Source: Streptomyces sp. SID8374 (GTDB lineage: Bacteria > Actinomycetota > Actinomycetes > Streptomycetales > Streptomycetaceae). From it: DNA of 64,000 bases. The stretch lies in contig NZ_WWGH01000001.1 in the NCBI RefSeq assembly GCF_009865135.1, positions 1,984,001 to 2,048,000 on the forward strand, read 5' to 3'. A program made the position numbers and the translations under genes. This document shows positions 35,267-43,448 of the stretch, piece by piece. The stretch's first letter is position 1. Each line of letters starts with the position of its first letter. The notes under the pieces are model-generated. The model searched no databases, was not told where the DNA came from, and worked only from the letters and a program-made list of their open reading frames with translations.

Positions 35267-35938
35267 TTGCACCGCCAGCCCCTGGCCGCCGCCGCTCTGG
35301 TGGTGGCCGCCGCCCTGCTCACCGGATGCTCTTCGGGTGACGACTGGTCGAAGCCGCGCCCCAGCCCGTCCGCCGTCGGTGCCCTGGGCGCGGAGTTCAT
35401 CGGTACGAAGGCGTCACCGGCGCCCGAGTCGACGGTCACGCCCCGCCCCGGCTCGTGGGCGGGGGTCCGCCCCTCGCCCGGCATGCGCGTCGTCCTGCTC
35501 ACGGCGGGCGGCGACCGGCCGACGAAGACGCTGGTGACGGCGGTGGAGGAGTGGGCGGAGGACGAGGACGTGGCCCTGCGGACCGTGACCGCGTCCGGCC
35601 CCGCCGACCTTCTCCCCGCCGTGGTCAGGGCGATGGACATGCGCCCGGACCTCGTCATCAGCGCGGGCAACGACCTGATCGACCCCCTGGCGACCGTCAC
35701 CCCGAGCCATCTCGCCCAGCAGTTCCTGATCGTGGGGGCGGAACTCGCCGAACCCACCGAGAACGTGACGGCGGTGGACTGGTCGGGGGCGTCGTTCCGC
35801 GGGGAGGGCCTCGGCGCGTCCTCGACGTACGACCCCGCCTCCTTCACCGGCCCCCGGTGCGCGGCCGCCGTGCGGGCGGGGACGGCGGCGGTGCTGAGCG
35901 GCCACACGGGGATCGTGGTGTGGCTGGACAAGTTCTAG
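35267..35938 (+). CDS. BMP-like lipoprotein
   Basis: A 223-residue lipoprotein with signal helix and lipobox LLTGC (lipidated Cys near residue 21). The domain resembles basic membrane protein/ABC sugar-nucleoside binding proteins (VVLLTAGGDRPTKTL, PDLVISAGNDLIDPL, QQFLIVGAELAEPTENVTAVDW). The family usually exceeds 330 residues, so this is a short form, and no permease lies nearby. It starts with TTG at 35267, supported by GGAGGACG 8 bp upstream. Its last codons are the first unit of a 31-bp tandem repeat. Confidence 0.75.
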   Translation: MHRQPLAAAALVVAAALLTGCSSGDDWSKPRPSPSAVGALGAEFIGTKASPAPESTVTPRPGSWAGVRPSPGMRVVLLTAGGDRPTKTLVTAVEEWAEDEDVALRTVTASGPADLLPAVVRAMDMRPDLVISAGNDLIDPLATVTPSHLAQQFLIVGAELAEPTENVTAVDWSGASFRGEGLGASSTYDPASFTGPRCAAAVRAGTAAVLSGHTGIVVWLDKF

Positions 35939-36062
35939 GCGTACGAGTTCGGGGCGGGGCAGGTTCTGGGCGTACGAGTTCGGGGCGGGGCGAGTTGTAG
36001 CCGCACGAGTCCCGGGGCGGCCCAAACCCCAGCCGTACGAGTCCCAGACGGCGCTAGCTCTA
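35932..36062. repeat. 31-bp degenerate tandem repeat spanning two convergent stop codons
   Basis: Units with a 31-bp period begin at about 35932, 35963, 35994, 36025 and 36056. They share GTTCTAG-like, GTACGAGT and GGGGCGG elements. The first copy contains the TAG of the BMP-like gene, and the last overlaps the TAG of the convergent regulator gene, so the array fills the whole gap. Confidence 0.75.
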
Positions 36063-36971
36063 GCCCGCGGCGAGGGCGATCCGGTGCAGCCGTTCCAGCC
36101 GGGTGCGGGTCTCCTCGTCCACCGGCGGATAGCTGACCAGGCGCGGCCCGCTCGCCGGGCCGAGCCAGAGGTTGGTGTGCTCCACGTGCAGCAGCCCCAC
36201 GCGCGCGTTGCGGATGTACTTGGTCCTCCCCCGCTGGTCGACCACCTCGTGGCGCCCCCACACCTCCCGGAACTCCGGCGACCGCGTCTCCAGCCGGTGC
36301 AGCAGCGCCTTCCAGGCGGGCTCGGCCAGGTGCCCGGCCATCGAGGCGCGGAACTTGGCGGCCATCATCCGCGTGACCTCGGGCAGGTCGACGATCGAGG
36401 CCCGCCAGTCGTCGTGGGTGAAGGCGAGCAGCAGGCAGTTGCGGTCCTCGGGCGGCAGCGCGTCCAGGTCGCAGAGCAGCCGGGAGTAGGTGCGGTTGTA
36501 CGCGAGGACGTCGTACCGGCTGTTCTGGACGCAGGCCGGAATGGGGTCCAGCTGCTCCAGCATGGTCCGCAGCGCCGGGGTGACCGTGGGGCACTCCGTG
36601 CCGGGGGCCGGGTCGGGGGCGGCGGCGAGCGCGAAGAGGTGGGCGCGTTCGCTGGGGTCCAGGAGCAGCGCGCGGGCGAGGGCGTCCAGCACCTGGGCGG
36701 AGACCTGGATGTCCCGGGCCTGTTCCAGCCAGGTGTACCAGGTGACGCCGACGGCCGAGAGCTGGGCGACCTCCTCGCGGCGCAGCCCGGGCGTACGGCG
36801 CCGACGGCCGCGTACGAGACCGACCTGCTCGGGCGTGATGCGCTCGCGGCGGCTGCGCAGGAAGGCGGCCAGCTCGTGCCGCCGGATCTCGGCGGCGGAC
36901 GCGGCACCGCTCCCGGACGCGGTCCGCGTGCTGTCCGGTGCGAGCAGGGACTCGGCTGCCATGGTCGTCAT
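36060..36971 (-). CDS. XRE family regulator with MmyB-type ligand-binding domain
   Basis: A 303-residue regulator. The helix-turn-helix (about residues 28-100) shows RRHELAAFLRSRRERITPEQVGL and TPGLRREEVAQLSAVGVTWYTWLEQ, the hallmark of the MmyB-like group. A C-terminal domain (about 120-300) corresponds to the MmyB ligand-binding domain proposed to bind fatty-acid-like molecules. It is divergent from an MFS exporter. The two identical palindromes in the gap are the likely operators, controlling the exporter and possibly itself. A second ATG at 36962 is an alternative start. Confidence 0.92.
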   Translation of the reverse strand: MTTMAAESLLAPDSTRTASGSGAASAAEIRRHELAAFLRSRRERITPEQVGLVRGRRRRTPGLRREEVAQLSAVGVTWYTWLEQARDIQVSAQVLDALARALLLDPSERAHLFALAAAPDPAPGTECPTVTPALRTMLEQLDPIPACVQNSRYDVLAYNRTYSRLLCDLDALPPEDRNCLLLAFTHDDWRASIVDLPEVTRMMAAKFRASMAGHLAEPAWKALLHRLETRSPEFREVWGRHEVVDQRGRTKYIRNARVGLLHVEHTNLWLGPASGPRLVSYPPVDEETRTRLERLHRIALAAG

Positions 36972-37013
36972 GCCTCCAGCGTGCCGGGTCTCCCGGCCTG
37001 TTGCCAGGTAGCG

Positions 37014-37045
37014 CTGGTACCAGGATAAACAGACTCTGGTACCAG
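37014..37045. promoter_or_regulatory. Twin palindromic operators CTGGTACCAG
   Basis: Two perfect 10-bp palindromes CTGGTACCAG lie at 37014-37023 and 37036-37045, 22 bp apart, so on the same face of the helix. The first falls between a TTGCCA -35-like hexamer (37001) and GATAAA (37024), so a bound regulator would block the MFS promoter. Confidence 0.7.
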
Positions 37046-37051
37046 GCTGGG

Positions 37052-38551
37052 ATGGGCGGCACAGTCGACAGCGTGAGTGAATCATCCGTACACACATCCC
37101 TCGGTACGGCGGCCCGGACGACGGCCCCCGTCCGCCACCACGACCACCCCTCCCCCGCGCTCGGCACACTGGGCCTGTTCACCGTGCTGCTGGGCGCCGC
37201 GCTCCCGCTCATCGACTTCTTCATCGTCAACGTGGCCCTGCCCACGATCGACCGCGATCTGAACGCGGGCCCGGCCCTGCTCGAACTCGTCGTCGCGGGG
37301 TACGGCCTCGCGTACGCCGTCCTCCTCGTCCTCGGCGGCCGGCTCGGCGACATGATGGGCCGCCGCCGGCTGTTCCTGATCGGGATGGCGGCCTTCGGGA
37401 TCACCTCGCTGGCCTGCGGGCTCGCCCCCGACGCCTGGACGCTGGTCGGCGCCCGGGTGGCCCAGGGCGCCGCCGCCGCGCTGATGCTGCCGCAGGTGCT
37501 GGCCACGATCCAGGCGGCGACGCGGGGCCGGCGCCGGGCCCGGGCGATGAGCCTGTACGGGGCGACGGCCGGGCTTTCCATGGTCGCGGGCCAGATCCTG
37601 GGCGGGGTGCTGATCGCCGCAGCCCCGATGTCCTCGGTGTTCGGCGAGAGCGCGGGCTGGCGGTCGGTGTTCCTGGTGAACGTGCCGGTGGCGGTGGTGG
37701 GCCTGGTCCTGGCCGTCCGCGCGGTGCCGGAGACCCGGTCGGAGCGCCCCGCCCCCGTCGACGTACCCGGAACGCTACTCCTGGCGCTGTCCCTGGTGAC
37801 GTTGCTGGCCCCGCTCACGGAGGGGCGGGCGGCGGGGTGGCCGCTGTGGACCTGGGTGTCGCTGGGGCTGTTCCCCTTCTCCGCGTACGCCTTCTACCGG
37901 GTGGAGCGGCGGGCCGACCGGCTGGGCCGCGTACCGCTGGTGCCGCCGAGCCTGCTGCGGCTGGACTCGCTGCGGCGGGGGCTGGCGCTGGTGGTGCCGT
38001 TCTCGATCGGGTTCGGCGGTTTCATGTTCGTGATCGCGGTGGCGCTCCAGCAGGGGTTGCGGATGGGCCCGGCGGCGGCCGGCCTCTCGCTCGCCCCGAT
38101 GGCGCTGGCGTTCTTCGGGGCCTCGCTCGCCGGTCCCCGCCTGATCCGCCGCTACGGCACCCGGGTCGTCACGGCGGGCGGGCTGATCCAGGCGGTGGGC
38201 GTGGTGGTGCTGGTGCTCACGGTGCGCTACGAGTGGCAGGGGCTCGGCCTGTGGGGTCTGCTGCCCGGGGTGGCCGTCGCCGGCCTCGGCCAGGGTCTCC
38301 AACTCCCCGTACTCTTCCGGATCGTGCTCTCCGACGTACCGCCGGAGAAGGCCGGGGTGGGCGGCGGCGTGATGACGACGACGCAGCAGGCGGCGCTGGC
38401 TCTGGGGGTGGCCACGCTCGGCACCCTGTTCCTGGCGCTGGTGCCGGGCCTGGGCATGCGGGACGCGCTGGTCGTGACCCTGCTGGTGCAGCTGGCGGCG
38501 GTGGCGCTGACGACCGGGCTGAGCCTGCGGCTGCCGCGCACGGTGGCGTGA
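37052..38551 (+). CDS. MFS transporter, DHA2 drug-exporter type
   Basis: A 499-residue membrane protein with about 14 helices. Motifs of the EmrB/QacA group are present: LIDFFIVNVALPTI in helix 1, GGRLGDMMGRRRLF (motif A) and RVAQGAAAALMLPQVLATI. It probably exports a hydrophobic drug or metabolite with proton antiport. ATG at 37052 or GTG at 37073 are possible starts. It is divergent from an MmyB-type regulator with which it shares the operators at 37014-37045. Confidence 0.92.
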   Translation: MGGTVDSVSESSVHTSLGTAARTTAPVRHHDHPSPALGTLGLFTVLLGAALPLIDFFIVNVALPTIDRDLNAGPALLELVVAGYGLAYAVLLVLGGRLGDMMGRRRLFLIGMAAFGITSLACGLAPDAWTLVGARVAQGAAAALMLPQVLATIQAATRGRRRARAMSLYGATAGLSMVAGQILGGVLIAAAPMSSVFGESAGWRSVFLVNVPVAVVGLVLAVRAVPETRSERPAPVDVPGTLLLALSLVTLLAPLTEGRAAGWPLWTWVSLGLFPFSAYAFYRVERRADRLGRVPLVPPSLLRLDSLRRGLALVVPFSIGFGGFMFVIAVALQQGLRMGPAAAGLSLAPMALAFFGASLAGPRLIRRYGTRVVTAGGLIQAVGVVVLVLTVRYEWQGLGLWGLLPGVAVAGLGQGLQLPVLFRIVLSDVPPEKAGVGGGVMTTTQQAALALGVATLGTLFLALVPGLGMRDALVVTLLVQLAAVALTTGLSLRLPRTVA

Positions 38552-38577
38552 GCGTGACGGAAGCGGATTGGAAGGAC

Positions 38578-38701
38578 AGCGCTTTCTGTCCGCCTGCCCA
38601 GCACCGCTTCACCTCGGACGGGACTGCCCCGACGCACCTGCTGATGATCGAATCCCCATCACCTTCATCATCTTTGCAACGATAAAACAGAAAGCGCTTA
38701 C
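38578..38701. promoter_or_regulatory. LacI/GalR-type operator and inverted partner site
   Basis: GAAAGCGCTTAC at 38690-38701 matches the LacI/GalR core GNAANCGNTTNC. A 12-base element ACAGAAAGCGCT (38687-38698) recurs inverted at 38578-38589, about 100 bp upstream. The pair sits in the gap before the 3-keto-disaccharide hydrolase gene. Confidence 0.55.
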
Positions 38702-38800
38702 CCACCTGTTGCCTTTTCCGTCGGGGCTGCCCTTCACTGTGAACGGCAGCCCGTCGGCCACCGGACAGCCGGCTGCCTCCGTCCTCAAGGAGGAAGGCCC

Positions 38801-41770
38801 ATGCGGCGTTTGGCCGTACTCGTCTCCGCCCTGTTGCTCGTGTCCCTCGCCCCGGGCCAGGCAGCCGCTCAGCCCCCCGACCTACCGCCGCAGGAACCGG
38901 GCGTGACCATGCGGGTGTTCGACGTACAGATGGTTCTGGAGGACTTCTGCACGCTCAAGCCCGGACAGACGCCCAACGTCGACGAGTTGAAGCCGACGAT
39001 CGACTGGACCACCGCCGAGGACTTCGGCATGGACGGGAAGTTCGTCACCGAGGTCACCGCGTACCTCGACGTCGAGTCGGCCGGGAAGCATGACTTCCGC
39101 ATCACCAGCGACGACGGGTCCCGGCTGATCATCGACGGTGCGGAGATCATCGACAACGGGGGCAAGCACGGCGCCCGGCCCAAGGAGGGCTCGGCCGAGC
39201 TGACCGAGGGTCACCACGCCCTGCGGATCGACCACTGGGACGGCGAGTACGACCAGCGCCTCCTGCTGGAGTGGCGGCCCCCCGGAGCGAGCGCGTTCTC
39301 CGTCGTGCCCACCTCGGTGCTGAGCACCGACGCCGACGTCACCCGGGTCACCTCGCCGGGCCGCAAGCTCTGCGAAGGCATCGACGAGTCACCGGGCGAC
39401 GGCCTGCCGCTGGCCGGGGTCCACCCCGACTACACGCTGACCGACCTGCGGCCCGCCGGTTTCGAACCGCAGGTCACCGGCATGGACTGGCTGCCCGACG
39501 GCCGACTGGCCGTCAGCACCTGGGGCGGCAGCCGGGAGAGCCGGCTGGGGCAGGTCCACCTTCTCGACAACGTCACCGGTGCCACCGACCCGTCGAAGGT
39601 CACCACGAAGCTGGTCGCCGAGAACCTGCTGGAACCGATGGGCCTCAAGTACGTGGACGGCACCCTCTACGTCTCCGAGAAGGACGGCCTGACCGCGCTG
39701 GTCGACGAGGACGGTGACGAGGTCACCGACGAGTACCGCAAGATCGCGACCTGGCCGTTCGGCGGCAACTACCACGAGTTCGCGTTCGGGCTGCTGTACG
39801 AGAAGGGGAACTTCTACGTCAGCACGGGCATCGCCATGGTCCCCGGCGGCGCGACCCAGGACCCGCAGAACGTGCCCGACCGCGGCTCCACCCTGAAGAT
39901 CGACAAGGAGACCGGCGAGGTGTCCTACGTGGCCGGGGGGCTGCGCACGCCGAACGGCCTCGGCTGGGGCCCCGAGGGCGAGATCTTCGCCACCGACAAC
40001 CAGGGCGCGTACGTGCCGACGTCGAAGCTGGTCCGGATCGAGCAGGGCGCCTTCTACAACCACCACACGAACCCGGACGGCGTCCACGACGACCAGCCGG
40101 TGACCGAGCCCGTGCTGTGGCTGCCGCACGGTGAGATCTCCAACTCTCCGAGCAATCCCCTCCTCCTGCCCGAAGGGCCCTTCGCCGGGCAGATGGTGTT
40201 CGGCGACGTGACCTACGGCGGCCTCCAGCGGGCGTACCTGGAGAAGGTCGGCGGCGAGTACCAGGGCGCGGTGTTCCGCATGACGCAGGGCCTGGAGGCC
40301 GGGGTCAACCGGATCAGTCTCGGACCGGACGGGGCGATCTACGCCGGTGGCATCGGCGACTCGGGGAACTGGGGCCAGGAGGGCAAGCTCAAGTTCGGCC
40401 TCCAGAAGCTGTCGCTCACCGGTGACCAGGCCTTCGACATGCGGGCCATGCGCGCGGTGGAGGGCGGCTTCGAGATCGAATACACGCAGCCGCTGTCGGA
40501 GGAGACCGCCGAGGATCTGGCGGCCAAGTACCAGGCGCAGCAGTGGCGTTACGTGGCCACCCCGAGGTACGGCGGCCCGAAGGCCGACGAGAAGACCCTC
40601 GACGTCACCTCGGCGACGCTCTCCGGGGACCGGAGGACCGTGACGCTGAAGATGGACGGCCTGCGCCCCGGCCACGTGGTGCATGTGCGGTCACCGCGCC
40701 CGTTCGCGGCTACGAGCGGCGAGGAGCTGTGGAGCACCGAGGCGTGGTACAGCCTCAACACGCTGCCCGACGGCTCGAAGGCGCCGCCGGTGTACGAGGC
40801 GGAGTCCGCCTCGCTGGCCGGTGGCACCAAGTTCAACGACAACCACTCCGGGTACTCCGGCACGGGCTTCGTCGACAACAACTGGGAGCCGGGCTCCCGC
40901 ACCACCTTCGCCGTACGGGCCGGCAAGGAGGGGAAGCACGATCTGGCGCTGCGCTACGCGAACGGGCAGAACGCCGACCCCGAGCCGAAGCCGCGGTCGA
41001 TGACCCTTTACGTCAACGGTGAGCGGCGGCAGCAGATCTGGCTGGACTCCACCGTCACCTGGAACACCTGGGCGACGCACGTCGAGTCGGTGCCGCTGCG
41101 CAAGGGTGCCAACACGATCACCTACGCGTACGAGCCCGAGGACGACGGCCATGTGAACCTCGACAACCTGACCGTCACCCCGACGGAGCGCACCACTCTC
41201 TTCGACGGCTCGGACCTCGGCGCCTGGGAGTCGAAGGACGGCGGTCCGGCGAGGTGGCCGGTGGCGGACGGCTCCATGGAGTCGCTCGGCGGGGACATCC
41301 GGACGAAGGAGAAGTTCGGCGACTTCCGGATGCACGCCGAGTGGTACCAGCCGGACTACCCGCCGGACGTCACCGGGCAGGCCCGGGGCAACAGCGGGGT
41401 CTACATCCAGGAGCGCTACGAGCTCCAGGTGCTGGAGTCCTTCGGGGTCGACGTACCCGCCAAGGACGATGCCGGGGCGATCTATCTGCGCAAGGCCCCG
41501 GACGTCAACGCGGCGACCCCGCCCGGCACCTGGCAGAGCTACGACATCGAGTTCCGGGCCGCTCGCTTCGACAGCGACGGCAGGAAGACGGAGGACGCCC
41601 GGGTGACGCTGCGGTGGAACGGCGAGCTGGTCCACGACGACGTGGCCATCGCCGGTCCCACGGGTGCGGGCCGCCCGGAGGGCCCCGCACCGGGTCACAT
41701 CATGTTGCAGGACCACGGAGACCCCGGTGAGAACCCGAGGTTCCGCACCATCTGGATCGAGAGGCTCTGA
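38801..41770 (+). CDS. Secreted multidomain protein: PA14, beta-propeller, carbohydrate-binding module, 3-keto-disaccharide hydrolase (DUF1080)
   Basis: A 989-residue exported protein with a signal peptide at 1-24. A PA14 domain covers about 30-175 (FRITSDDGSRLIIDGAEIIDN), and a glucose-dehydrogenase-like beta-propeller covers about 205-560 (GMDWLPDGRLAVSTW, GLRTPNGLGWGPEGEIFATDN). A CBM6/35-like module covers about 660-800 (YEAESASLAGG), followed by a 3-keto-glycoside hydrolase fold (about 805-989, TTLFDGSDLGAWES, GNSGVYIQERYELQVLES). The last domain family cleaves 3-oxo-glycosides, so the protein may bind glycans and hydrolyse oxidised sugars outside the cell. The propeller may be non-catalytic. 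GGAGGA precedes the ATG; LacI-type sites lie upstream. Confidence 0.88.
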   Translation: MRRLAVLVSALLLVSLAPGQAAAQPPDLPPQEPGVTMRVFDVQMVLEDFCTLKPGQTPNVDELKPTIDWTTAEDFGMDGKFVTEVTAYLDVESAGKHDFRITSDDGSRLIIDGAEIIDNGGKHGARPKEGSAELTEGHHALRIDHWDGEYDQRLLLEWRPPGASAFSVVPTSVLSTDADVTRVTSPGRKLCEGIDESPGDGLPLAGVHPDYTLTDLRPAGFEPQVTGMDWLPDGRLAVSTWGGSRESRLGQVHLLDNVTGATDPSKVTTKLVAENLLEPMGLKYVDGTLYVSEKDGLTALVDEDGDEVTDEYRKIATWPFGGNYHEFAFGLLYEKGNFYVSTGIAMVPGGATQDPQNVPDRGSTLKIDKETGEVSYVAGGLRTPNGLGWGPEGEIFATDNQGAYVPTSKLVRIEQGAFYNHHTNPDGVHDDQPVTEPVLWLPHGEISNSPSNPLLLPEGPFAGQMVFGDVTYGGLQRAYLEKVGGEYQGAVFRMTQGLEAGVNRISLGPDGAIYAGGIGDSGNWGQEGKLKFGLQKLSLTGDQAFDMRAMRAVEGGFEIEYTQPLSEETAEDLAAKYQAQQWRYVATPRYGGPKADEKTLDVTSATLSGDRRTVTLKMDGLRPGHVVHVRSPRPFAATSGEELWSTEAWYSLNTLPDGSKAPPVYEAESASLAGGTKFNDNHSGYSGTGFVDNNWEPGSRTTFAVRAGKEGKHDLALRYANGQNADPEPKPRSMTLYVNGERRQQIWLDSTVTWNTWATHVESVPLRKGANTITYAYEPEDDGHVNLDNLTVTPTERTTLFDGSDLGAWESKDGGPARWPVADGSMESLGGDIRTKEKFGDFRMHAEWYQPDYPPDVTGQARGNSGVYIQERYELQVLESFGVDVPAKDDAGAIYLRKAPDVNAATPPGTWQSYDIEFRAARFDSDGRKTEDARVTLRWNGELVHDDVAIAGPTGAGRPEGPAPGHIMLQDHGDPGENPRFRTIWIERL

Positions 41771-41794
41771 GGCCCGCCGTCACCGTACGACGAC

Positions 41795-41833
41795 AGCGGT
41801 GCGGCCCTCCCCGCCACCGGGGGCCGCACCGCT
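41795..41833 (+). terminator. Hairpin terminator after the 3-keto-disaccharide hydrolase gene
   Basis: Perfect 13-bp arms AGCGGTGCGGCCC and GGGCCGCACCGCT with a 13-nt loop, about 25 bp after the stop codon. Confidence 0.8.
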
Positions 41834-41897
41834 TCGTGTTGTCATCCCCGCCCTCCGCGCTCAGACGCGCAGGAAGCCTCGGGCACGCAGGGACCTC

Positions 41898-42245
41898 TCA
41901 GTCGCGCAGGGAGAGGTAGTACGCGCCGACCTCGGAGAGATAGCCGTGGTCGGTCGTCTCGCTGTCGGTGGTGAACCGCGGGGCCGCCTTGATCTCGTCC
42001 CGGGACGGCGCGACCTTCACCGTCCGCGCCTCGGCGTCGACGGCGGTCACCGCACCGGCCGGGATCAGCACGCTCCGGCCAAACTTCCAGACCCCGGTGT
42101 CGACCACCAGGTGCTGCATACCGGGTGTGTCGTCCTGGCGTTCCACATGCCCTATGACACCGTCGGCGGCCTCGACGTCGAAACCCGCCAGCGGCAGATC
42201 CGCGGCATAGCCGCTGCCTTCTCCGAACCCCCACACTTCGCTCAC
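41898..42245 (-). CDS. PRC-barrel domain protein
   Basis: A 115-residue protein with a PRC-barrel core: LPLAGFDVEAADGVIGHVE, HLVVDTGVWKFGRSVLIPAGAVTAVD, then a C-terminal helix and a YLSEVGAYYLSLRD end. Such proteins are common stress or RNA-related small proteins of unclear role in Streptomyces. GTG at 42245 has GAGGAG 8 bp upstream. Confidence 0.85.
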   Translation of the reverse strand: MSEVWGFGEGSGYAADLPLAGFDVEAADGVIGHVERQDDTPGMQHLVVDTGVWKFGRSVLIPAGAVTAVDAEARTVKVAPSRDEIKAAPRFTTDSETTDHGYLSEVGAYYLSLRD

Positions 42246-42442
42246 GGGTACGTCTCCTCACTCTCCCCCGGCCCGAGGCCGGGCATCTTGCCGGTCGCTT
42301 CATCCGACTGCTGCCCCGGTATGGGCCCGGCACGCTCAAGTGGCCTGCTGAGTACGGGAGAAGACGGGCCGTCAGGTTGGGCGGGAGGGGCAGAGCACGG
42401 CGAGAGCGGCACCCGCCGTTCAGCTTCCGCCCGCTGTGCGGC

Positions 42443-42703
42443 CTAGGCCTCCTGGGGGTGGCCGCCGTCGCCCTCGACCACGAGCCGGTCGGTGCCGGGC
42501 TCCTCCGCCCCTTCGACCACCGTCACGTCGATCTTCCCGTCACCGGTGGTGTCGAACTGGTAGAGATCCGCGACGCCGTCACCGGTCGTGTCCGTCATCC
42601 ACACGTCGGGCTTCCCGTCGCCGTTGGTGTCCGCGCTGAGGAGGACATGGTGCTCGTCCCCCTGGGTCACCGTCGCTTCTTCGGTGGGGCCGTTGGTTTC
42701 CAT
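42443..42703 (-). CDS. Small acidic DxDxDG calcium-binding-like protein
   Basis: An 86-residue very acidic protein with three consecutive metal-loop-like repeats, DTNGDGKPDVWMTD, DTTGDGVADLYQFD and DTTGDGKIDVTVVE. These resemble the calcium loops of dockerin, thrombospondin or EF-hand proteins. There is no signal peptide, so a cytosolic calcium sensor or buffer is possible. The start is uncertain (ATG 42703 lacks a good ribosome binding site). Confidence 0.7.
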   Translation of the reverse strand: METNGPTEEATVTQGDEHHVLLSADTNGDGKPDVWMTDTTGDGVADLYQFDTTGDGKIDVTVVEGAEEPGTDRLVVEGDGGHPQEA

Positions 42704-42808
42704 GGCGGCCGGGTGCCCCCGGAGGGCGGTTCAAAACCGCGACGGTCCGCGGTGGGAGGAGCCCGGCGGCCACCGGCGGCGCCCGGCAAGCGCCGGGACA
42801 GAGGAGGG

Positions 42809-43342
42809 ATGCTCAGCTACGACGACGAGGCCCGGCACTACGACGCGTCCCGAGGCGGCGAACCGAGAGCCCGGGCCGCGGCGGACGCGGTGGACGCCGT
42901 CGTGACCGTCTGGCTGCTGCATCTGCTGCCGGACCCGGAAGCGGTGCTGACCGAGGCGGCCAGGGTGCTGCGGCCGGGCGGGGTGCTGATCACCACCGTC
43001 GACAAGAACGACGGATACTTCGCCGAGGACAGCGACATCGCCCGAGTGACGGCGGACCTACGGCACCGGTACGCACCCCAGGTGCCCGACAGCTCCCCCC
43101 GGGTGCTCCGTTGGGCGACGGAGCGGGGACCGGCGGTGGCCGGCCGGACGGTGTTCCCCGGCATCGGGCAGGGCCGCAGCCCCCGCAGGTGGCGCGAGGC
43201 GATCGACGCGGGCTACGTCTCCTGGTGCACCCACGCGCCCCCGGACCAGGTGGCCGGTGTACGCCGTCGCCTCGCCGCCCTACCGGACCAGGACACGCCC
43301 CGCCCGGACCCGCGGTACCGTCTCGTCGCCTTGAAGTCGTGA
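42809..43342 (+). pseudogene. Internally deleted SAM-dependent methyltransferase
   Basis: The 177-residue frame starts with a good GAGGAGGG site and MLSYDDEARHYDASRGGEPRARAAADAV, the normal N-terminus of a class I methyltransferase. It then jumps directly to VDAVVTVWLLHLLPDPEAVLTEAARVLRPGGVLITTVDKN, the strand 4-5 region. The SAM-binding motif (DxGxGxG) and about 60-90 residues between are absent, so it cannot bind SAM in the usual way. The remaining C-terminal part is intact. It is probably a decayed gene kept in frame. Confidence 0.8.
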
Positions 43343-43448
43343 TCGAGGCCGAGCGGACCGTCTGTACGGAGCGCTGGCTACGGTGGAAGGGCTTCGCACC
43401 GCGCCAGTTCTGGACCAGGTAGGCGCCGGCAGCACGGCAGAAGGCGCG

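Noticed and set aside
37063..38300. Antisense open frame opposite the MFS gene
   Set aside because: A shadow of the coding frame with no start signal or family match.
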